Made by a program: the position numbers and the translations under genes. From a bacterium (GTDB lineage: Bacteria; Bacteroidota; Ignavibacteria; Kapaibacteriales; UBA961): 5,610 nt of DNA. The stretch lies in assembly GCA_022844575.1 (NCBI GenBank), contig JALHLL010000217.1:1-5610 (forward strand), read 5' to 3'. Below the pieces are notes generated by a model. The model had not been told where the DNA came from. It was given only the letters and a program-made list of their open reading frames with translations, and ran no database searches. Of the stretch, positions 1 to 4,001 are shown one piece after another. Each line of letters begins with the position of its first letter. Position 1 is the stretch's first letter.

Positions 1-260
1 GGCAGCTCTTTTATTTCTTTCAAAAATTTTTTCCCCTGCAATTGCTGCAGTGTTTTATAAAAGTCAACACCGCCTTTTTTACCAAAAATAAAACTCAGCC
101 CTTTCTTTTTATAGGTAAGCGGCAGGTTCACGCCAACATCAGCCTGCACGCCGCTTAGTAAAATGTCAAGGTCACATTTTTGTTGCAGCAAAGGCAGTAT
201 TTCATTGGCCCGGCTCACATGTCCATTTCCTGTTCCCTGTATGGCGTATAGTACTTTCAT
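1..260 (-). CDS. Glycosyltransferase, N-terminal part (runs off window start)
   Basis: The first 86 codons are visible, beginning MKVLYAIQGTGNGHVSRA; the gene continues beyond base 1. A short beta strand followed by the glycine-rich G-T-G-N-G-H-V loop (residues 9-15) is typical of the N-terminal Rossmann half of GT-B fold glycosyltransferases of the GT1/GT28-like type, which move a sugar from a nucleotide donor, often to a lipid acceptor on the inner face of the membrane. The donor-binding C-terminal half lies outside the window, so substrate and product cannot be stated. The ATG at 260 is chosen because the strand-loop motif starts at once after it and the frame above it soon meets a stop. 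It lies 44 bp downstream of the LpxH-like gene on the same strand, so co-transcription is likely. The pairing suggests a glycolipid or envelope role; this is inference. Confidence 0.8.
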   Translation of the reverse strand, partial: MKVLYAIQGTGNGHVSRANEILPLLQQKCDLDILLSGVQADVGVNLPLTYKKKGLSFIFGKKGGVDFYKTLQQLQGKKFLKEIKEL

Positions 261-304
261 GTTTTCAAATTTTCAGTCATACCGTGATGGTCATGCCCGG
301 CATA

Positions 305-1156
305 TCAGGAAGCTTTTACAAAATCTTCCATCATCATTTTAAATAATTCGGTGCTACGCAGGTATGCGGCTTCATCTGTATAATAGGCGTTATGTAATTC
401 AGCTGCCTGCACATCCTGCTGGTATTGATACACTGTCCATCGTTCATGCTGGTATTCTAAGGCAGATAGATTCTCGATCCAGTCGCCGGAATTGAGATAA
501 TTCACCTGGCCTTCAGCAGTTTTAATTATCCTGTTGCAGGGCTGGTGAATATGACCACATAAAACATAATCATAACCCTTTTCCACTGCAATTTCCGCTG
601 CAGTTTGCTCAAAACTGTTGATAAATTTTACTGCGCTTTTTACGGAGTTCTTTATTTTTTTTGACAGGGAGATACGGCCATAGCCGAAAACTTTGCTGAT
701 ATAGTTAATAAGCGAATTAAGAGCTATCAATAAATCGTATCCTACGGCACCCAGTTTTGCAAGCCACTTGCTGTACTGCATGGTCACATCAAATACATCG
801 CCATGAAATATCCAGCTCTTTTTATTGTTGGAGTGATGAATAACGAGTTTGTTTACAATATGGAAATCTCCAACAGAAAAATTTTCAAACCGGCGGAGCA
901 TTTCATCATGATTGCCCGTAACATAATATACCTTCACCCCACGGCTAAGCATACTTGTTATTTGTTTGATCACCTGCATGTGAGCAGGGGGCCAGTATTT
1001 TTTACTGAACTGCCAGATGTCGATAATATCACCATTTAAAACCAGGATAGCAGGATCTATGGTGGAGAGGTAGCGGGAAAGTTCATTGGCCCTGCACCCG
1101 TAAGTGCCAAGATGAACATCGGAAATAACCGCAATATCGATTTTTCTTTTATCCAG
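305..1156 (-). CDS. LpxH-like metallophosphoesterase (UDP-2,3-diacylglucosamine diphosphatase family), CTG start proposed
   Basis: A calcineurin-like phosphoesterase of 283 residues if read from the CTG at 1156. All expected metal and catalytic motifs are visible: S-D-V-H-L-G (D13, H15), N-G-D (D43), T-G-N-H-D (N82, H83, D84), F-H-G-D (H118) and C-G-H-I-H-Q-P (H202, H204). LpxH enzymes cleave UDP-2,3-diacylglucosamine to lipid X and UMP in lipid A synthesis on the cytoplasmic membrane face; the family match is firm, the exact substrate is inferred. The first in-frame ATG (979) would start at residue 60 and remove D13, H15 and D43, so it is very unlikely. Reading upstream, the frame holds no ATG, GTG or TTG before an in-frame TAA at 1160-1162. 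CTG, two codons after that stop, gives (M)DKRKIDIAVISDVHLG, which is how I recall relatives beginning. The alternatives are a base error or a mutated start. It heads a probable operon with the downstream glycosyltransferase. Confidence 0.85.
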   Translation of the reverse strand: MDKRKIDIAVISDVHLGTYGCRANELSRYLSTIDPAILVLNGDIIDIWQFSKKYWPPAHMQVIKQITSMLSRGVKVYYVTGNHDEMLRRFENFSVGDFHIVNKLVIHHSNNKKSWIFHGDVFDVTMQYSKWLAKLGAVGYDLLIALNSLINYISKVFGYGRISLSKKIKNSVKSAVKFINSFEQTAAEIAVEKGYDYVLCGHIHQPCNRIIKTAEGQVNYLNSGDWIENLSALEYQHERWTVYQYQQDVQAAELHNAYYTDEAAYLRSTELFKMMMEDFVKAS

Positions 1157-1233
1157 GGTTTAAAAGTTTACATAAAGTTGCGATAGCTGTATTGCTAAAT
1201 TGTAAACACAGTGTTACCAAAACATCAAGGAGC

Positions 1234-1250
1234 AGCTTATGAAAGCTTAT
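1234..1250. repeat. Direct repeat AGCTTAT-N3-AGCTTAT
   Basis: Two exact copies of AGCTTAT (1234-1240 and 1244-1250) are separated by GAA, giving a start-to-start spacing of 10 bp, about one helical turn. They lie 41-57 bp upstream of the PAP2 ATG. The spacing suits a tandem-binding regulator, but a 7-base repeat can arise by chance and no function is shown. Confidence 0.35.
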
Positions 1251-1278
1251 TCAATCTGGGATACTTAAAACAGTTTTG

Positions 1279-1287
1279 TTATTTTGC
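1279..1287 (+). promoter_or_regulatory. Weak -7-like promoter box for the PAP2 gene
   Basis: TTATTTTGC matches the Bacteroidota -7 consensus TAnnTTTGC at all fixed positions except the second. No matching TTG is present about 20 bases upstream. If used, transcription would begin at or within a few bases of the ATG at 1291, so the message would be nearly leaderless. It also argues against the in-frame TTG at 1276 as the start, because that codon lies upstream of the expected transcript. Confidence 0.35.
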
Positions 1288-1290
1288 AGT

Positions 1291-1941
1291 ATGATGGATT
1301 CAACAACAGGCAGGTCAAAACACATTACTTTTTTTATCGCTTATGTTTTTGTGCTGGCACCTGGCTTCTATCTTTTATTATCCCAGGGAAAGTCAAAAAG
1401 TTTTTTGATATTAAATGCTTTTCATACCGGCTGGCTGGACCAGTTTATAATTTATTTTACTGAACTGGGAAATGGATTCACAATAGTGCTGTTGTCACTG
1501 TTTTTCTTTTTTGTTTGGAAGAAAAAAAAGCTGGGCCTTACCTTCCTGCTGGCTTATGCCTTCACAGGGCTGCTGGTCCAGCTCATTAAGCCACTGGCAG
1601 AGTCACCAAGACCACTGGTATTTTTTGCTCCTGACTGGCTTCCATTTTTTATAAAGGGGGTTATTCATGCAGGCAACAGCAGTTTTCCATCAGGACATAC
1701 TGCTTCAGCTTTTGCTGCTGCAGCAGTATTAGCATTGTATTGCAGAAGCAGTTTACTCGAGGTATTGTTTTTGATATTAGCAGTGGCTGTTGGTTTTTCA
1801 AGGATATATCTGTCACAGCACTTTTTGATTGATGTACTGGCTGGCTCTTTTATTGGCGTGGCGGGAGGGGTCTTGTGTGTATACTGGTGCAGGAATATCA
1901 AGGAAGAAAAACTGCTGTTTAAAAAGACAAAACAAAATTGA
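1291..1941 (+). CDS. PAP2-family membrane phosphatase
   Basis: A 216-residue integral membrane protein of the PAP2 / type 2 phosphatidic acid phosphatase superfamily. The three signature motifs are complete: K-x6-R-P (K100, R107, P108), P-S-G-H (133-136, with H136 the general acid), and S-R-x5-H-x3-D (R171, nucleophile H177, D181). Hydrophobic stretches near residues 13-30, 62-75, 82-99, 136-150, 155-170 and 180-199 fit the usual six-helix topology, with the active site facing the periplasm. Family members remove phosphate from lipids such as undecaprenyl pyrophosphate, phosphatidylglycerol phosphate or lipid A (LpxE/LpxF type); the sequence does not separate these. The neighbouring LpxH-like enzyme and sugar transferase make an envelope lipid substrate, possibly lipid A, a reasonable inference. 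The ATG at 1291 is preferred (a second ATG follows at 1294) over the TTG at 1276, which overlaps the upstream promoter zone. The C-terminus is a short basic cytoplasmic tail. Confidence 0.93.
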   Translation: MMDSTTGRSKHITFFIAYVFVLAPGFYLLLSQGKSKSFLILNAFHTGWLDQFIIYFTELGNGFTIVLLSLFFFFVWKKKKLGLTFLLAYAFTGLLVQLIKPLAESPRPLVFFAPDWLPFFIKGVIHAGNSSFPSGHTASAFAAAAVLALYCRSSLLEVLFLILAVAVGFSRIYLSQHFLIDVLAGSFIGVAGGVLCVYWCRNIKEEKLLFKKTKQN

Positions 1942-2014
1942 TTTAATAGTGTTTGGGCGCCTCTTTATTTTTTCTTTGCTATAAAAGCGGGTATTTCGAT
2001 CTGAACGAAACAGG

Positions 2015-3067
2015 TTACTGATCTTTTCTTTTATCTAATGTAAACCCAAAGGTAGTACCTACATCAATGGTGCTGCGTACATGAATGGTCTGGTCGTGTG
2101 CTTCAATGATATGCTTGCAGATAGAGAGGCCCAGCCCGCTGCCGCCTACTTTCCTGCTGCGGGCTGCATCTGTTCTGTAAAAACGTTCAAATATTCTTCC
2201 TAAATGTTCTTCATGTATACCCAACCCGTCATCACTTATTTCTATCAGGATTTTTCTGCCTTCAATTTTATAGACACTGCCTTCGATTACGCCATTCTGT
2301 TTTCCATATTTAATGGCATTGTCAATAAGGTTGATCAGTACCTGTCTTATTTTTTCTTTGTCGGCATGTACAGTAAGCGGCAGTTCACAACCTTTTTTTA
2401 TCTGCATCCTCATTTGCTTTTCATCGCTTTTTATAGCCAGCGATTCAAATACATCTTTAATCAGATCCTGTATAATGAAATTCTCTTTATATAGCAGCTG
2501 TTCCCCGCTCTCTAATTTTGATATTTCATCAAGATCGTCAACAAGGTTCACCAGCCTGTCAATATTTCTTGATGTGCTGGCGAGAAATTTTTTATTTACA
2601 CCAGGATTGTCTAACGCACCATCCAGCAGTGTATGTACATAGCCCTGGATGGCAAAAATGGGTGTCTTCAGTTCATGTGACAGGTTCTGCAAAAACTCTT
2701 TCCTGTAAGCTTCGTTCTGCTGCAATACTTCAATCTCTGTTTTCTTTTGCTCAGCCCATTCCTGTGCATCCTCCCTTACTTCTTCAATGCTTTTTTGAGG
2801 TAAAATGTTTTTGTAATAAAACTCTTCTCTTTTACTCGCCTTTGTTTGATAAATAAGTTTATAAATCAATTTTATTTTCCTGTTAATAAACTGCTGCAGC
2901 ATAAAATAGATGATTCCATATGAGCCAGGGAAAATAACAGCCAGTGATAGCAGCGCTACCCACCAGTTAAGTGTAAAAAAATAAATGCCAATGCTTACAG
3001 GCAGTGCAATTACTGTGGCAGTAACAGCAGATAATTGTTGCGGTGTTAAATTTTTTGATGAGAACAT
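2015..3067 (-). CDS. Sensor histidine kinase with a bare two-helix membrane anchor (PhoR-like)
   Basis: A 350-residue kinase that would phosphorylate the response regulator encoded upstream. Order of parts: two membrane helices (about 14-31 and 36-57) joined by only about four residues (TLNW); a charged, probably coiled-coil linker (about 90-125); the HisKA dimerisation helix with L-S-H-E-L-K-T-P, phospho-acceptor H131; then a HATPase_c domain with N box (N246, N250), G1 box D-D-G-L-G (279-283), F box F-E-R-F-Y-R (293-298) and G2 box G-G-S-G-L-G-L (308-314). No HAMP, PAS or periplasmic domain is visible, so the signal must be sensed in the membrane, in the cytoplasm, or through a partner protein. 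The ATG at 3067 follows the purine-rich stretch AAAGGGGA, which may act as a ribosome binding site. The gene lies 77 bp downstream of the regulator with its own promoter-like box in the gap. It resembles PhoR/WalK-type kinases; the stimulus is unknown. Confidence 0.95.
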   Translation of the reverse strand: MFSSKNLTPQQLSAVTATVIALPVSIGIYFFTLNWWVALLSLAVIFPGSYGIIYFMLQQFINRKIKLIYKLIYQTKASKREEFYYKNILPQKSIEEVREDAQEWAEQKKTEIEVLQQNEAYRKEFLQNLSHELKTPIFAIQGYVHTLLDGALDNPGVNKKFLASTSRNIDRLVNLVDDLDEISKLESGEQLLYKENFIIQDLIKDVFESLAIKSDEKQMRMQIKKGCELPLTVHADKEKIRQVLINLIDNAIKYGKQNGVIEGSVYKIEGRKILIEISDDGLGIHEEHLGRIFERFYRTDAARSRKVGGSGLGLSICKHIIEAHDQTIHVRSTIDVGTTFGFTLDKRKDQ

Positions 3068-3094
3068 TCCCCTTTGATAAAGCGATTTAATAGC

Positions 3095-3103
3095 GCAAAT
3101 GTA
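3095..3103 (-). promoter_or_regulatory. Candidate promoter (-7 box TACATTTGC) for the histidine kinase
   Basis: On the minus strand TACATTTGC matches the Bacteroidota -7 consensus TAnnTTTGC perfectly, 27 bp upstream of the kinase ATG. A start near 3092 would leave a leader of about 25 bases. No TTG element is found at the -33 distance; a small dyad (3126-3135) lies there instead. The kinase may therefore be transcribed separately from, or in addition to, the regulator. Confidence 0.5.
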
Positions 3104-3125
3104 TCTATTAATTAAATGAAATGTT

Positions 3126-3135
3126 CCCTTTAGGG
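3126..3135. repeat. Short dyad CCCT-TT-AGGG between regulator and kinase
   Basis: CCCTTTAGGG is a perfect 4-bp inverted repeat with a 2-base centre, 9 bp past the regulator stop codon and roughly 38 bases upstream of the start predicted for the kinase message. The two-base loop is too small for an RNA hairpin, and no T-run follows on the minus strand, so a terminator is unlikely. A protein site is possible but unproven. Confidence 0.25.
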
Positions 3136-3144
3136 GCCAGGGGA

Positions 3145-3825
3145 CTATTGCATATCAAATTTGTAACCCACACCCTTAACAGTGGTAATGCAGTCGAGGT
3201 CCAGTTTTTGCCTTATTTTACGGATATGTACGTCAATGGTGCGGTCACCTACAATTACTTCAGTGCCCCATACCTGGTTTAATATTTCGTTGCGTAGGAA
3301 AACCTTGCTTGGTTTGGACGCCAGCAATGCCAGCAATTCAAATTCTTTCCTGGCCAGGATGATATCTTTACCCAGGTAATTGATTATGTATTTTTCCCTG
3401 TCAATGACAAGGTCGCCGATCTTGATTGTACCAAGCGAATCTTTATCGTTCACCCTGCGGAACAGGGCATTCACTTTGCTCACCAGTACCTTTGGACTGA
3501 TAGGCTTTGTGAGATAATCATCGGCGCCTGTTTCAAGTCCACGTACCTCAGTGGTTTCATCGCTTAATGCAGAGAGGAAGATAATCAGCGTGTCTTTGAA
3601 TGAAGGCAGCAGGCGGAGGATATTACAGACGTCAATGCCATTTTTCCCGGGCATCATCACATCCAGGATAATAAGGCCCGGCAGGCTTTTCTTTGCGGCT
3701 TCTATCGCTTCGTCACCGTTTTTGGCAGTAATCACTTCGTAGCCTTCACTCTGGAGATTAAACTGTATTATTTCCAGAATATCCGGCTCGTCGTCTGCGA
3801 TTAAGATTTTTTTAACATTACTCAT
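3145..3825 (-). CDS. OmpR/PhoB-family response regulator
   Basis: A 226-residue DNA-binding regulator, partner of the kinase encoded just downstream. The receiver domain (about 5-121) has the acidic pair D11-D12, phospho-acceptor D55 in L-D-V-M-M-P, switch residues S85 and Y104, and K107 in the T-K-P turn. The output domain (about 131-226) is a winged helix of the Trans_reg_C type, with the recognition helix R-T-I-D-V-H-I-R-K-I-R-Q-K-L (195-208) and the closing T-V-K-G-V-G-Y-K-F hairpin. Such regulators bind tandem direct repeats spaced about one helical turn apart, which fits the repeats upstream. The ATG at 3825 (MSNVKKILIADDEPD) is chosen over the in-frame TTG at 3843 because that TTG lies inside the -7 promoter box, and six extra residues would precede the normal first strand of a receiver domain. 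Self-regulation is inferred. It is PhoB-like in sequence, but no phosphate genes are in view. Confidence 0.95.
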   Translation of the reverse strand: MSNVKKILIADDEPDILEIIQFNLQSEGYEVITAKNGDEAIEAAKKSLPGLIILDVMMPGKNGIDVCNILRLLPSFKDTLIIFLSALSDETTEVRGLETGADDYLTKPISPKVLVSKVNALFRRVNDKDSLGTIKIGDLVIDREKYIINYLGKDIILARKEFELLALLASKPSKVFLRNEILNQVWGTEVIVGDRTIDVHIRKIRQKLDLDCITTVKGVGYKFDMQ

Positions 3826-3839
3826 ACATAATTTGCTGT

Positions 3840-3848
3840 GCAAAAGTA
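3840..3848 (-). promoter_or_regulatory. Candidate promoter (-7 box TACTTTTGC) for the response regulator
   Basis: On the minus strand TACTTTTGC is a perfect match to TAnnTTTGC, 15 bp upstream of the ATG at 3825. The expected start near 3837 would leave a leader of only about 12 bases with no Shine-Dalgarno sequence. The -33 position (about 3870) holds a 16-bp palindrome rather than a TTG, suggesting a factor-dependent or repressible promoter. Confidence 0.55.
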
Positions 3849-3864
3849 GTCTTTCGTGTCAATT

Positions 3865-3880
3865 ATGTTACTTGTAACAT
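3865..3880. promoter_or_regulatory. Palindromic operator candidate ATGTTAC-TT-GTAACAT
   Basis: This is a perfect 7-bp inverted repeat with a 2-base centre, reading the same on both strands apart from that centre. It covers the -33 region expected for the response-regulator promoter and lies within the divergent region shared with the gene starting at 4002. It is most simply read as a protein binding site, for an activator replacing the -33 contact or for a repressor blocking it. Confidence 0.55.
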
Positions 3881-3908
3881 CTTGTTACCGTATTATTAAA
3901 TTGTTACC
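3872..3908 (+). repeat. Tandem TTGTWAC repeats (TTGTAAC, TTGTTACC, TTGTTACC)
   Basis: Three same-direction copies start at 3872 (TTGTAAC), 3882 (TTGTTACC) and 3901 (TTGTTACC), spaced 10 and 19 bp, about one and two helical turns. The first copy is also the right arm of the palindrome at 3865-3880. Same-face direct repeats are the usual target pattern of OmpR/PhoB-type regulators, so the adjacent regulator is the leading candidate to bind here; this link is inferred. Confidence 0.5.
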
Positions 3909-3970
3909 ACCCCGGCACTGTTGAAAAGTGCTGCAACTTGATATAAAAGTAGTAATTAAAAAGGTTAACG

Positions 3971-3979
3971 TAAATTCGC
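3971..3979 (+). promoter_or_regulatory. Possible -7 box for the secreted-protein gene
   Basis: TAAATTCGC differs from TAnnTTTGC at one fixed position and lies 22 bp upstream of the ATG at 4002, a distance similar to that of the kinase box. No TTG lies at the -33 distance; the nearest, at 3938-3940, is about 30 bp away. The call is tentative. Confidence 0.35.
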
Positions 3980-4001
3980 AAACAGCATTATCAAATATTG
4001 A

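Larger units (their letters stand above)
1157..1290. other. Divergent intergenic region between the phosphoesterase and PAP2 genes
   Basis: This 134-bp spacer must carry the start signals for both flanking genes. It is AT-rich. I see no clear TAnnTTTGC box reading toward the phosphoesterase. It contains a TGTTACC heptamer at 1212-1218, inside an imperfect dyad (GTAAACAC / GTGTTAC, 1202-1217, one bulged base), and a 10-bp-spaced direct repeat at 1234-1250. A weak -7-like box lies next to the PAP2 start. An ATG immediately followed by TAA (1173-1168, minus strand) sits just above the phosphoesterase frame and encodes nothing. Confidence 0.6.

Noticed and set aside
305..979. Short form of the phosphoesterase starting at the ATG at 979 (224 residues)
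   Set aside because: It would delete the D-x-H and G-D metal-ligand motifs, which are clearly encoded in frame just upstream; the CTG-started 283-residue form is preferred.
803..1039. Plus-strand open frame of 78 codons
   Set aside because: It lies wholly antisense to the conserved phosphoesterase and has no recognisable product; a shadow of the real gene.
1715..1726. CTGCTGCAGCAG palindrome
   Set aside because: It lies in the PAP2 coding region within an alanine-rich helix and is explained by repeated GCT/GCA alanine codons.
1955..1979. GC-rich GGGCGCCT followed by a T-rich tract after the PAP2 stop
   Set aside because: The palindrome has no loop, so it cannot form a normal terminator hairpin despite the following T-rich stretch.
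1994..2010. TTTCG / CGAAA inverted repeat as a terminator in the convergent gap
   Set aside because: The stem is only 5 bp with a 7-base loop, and no T-run follows on either strand, so it does not support a terminator call.
2204..2856. Several overlapping plus-strand open frames of about 96-112 codons
   Set aside because: All are antisense to the kinase coding sequence, whose motifs are intact; their translations are low-complexity with no domain.
3857..3862. TTGACA on the minus strand as a sigma-70 -35 box for the response regulator
   Set aside because: No TATAAT-like box lies 16-18 bases downstream, and it is only 11 bases from the TACTTTTGC box, too close for the -33/-7 pair.
3915..3931. 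GCACT / AGTGC inverted repeat with a 7-base loop upstream of the secreted-protein gene
   Set aside because: A 5-bp stem is expected by chance in AT-rich intergenic DNA, and it bears no clear relation to the repeats or promoter box.
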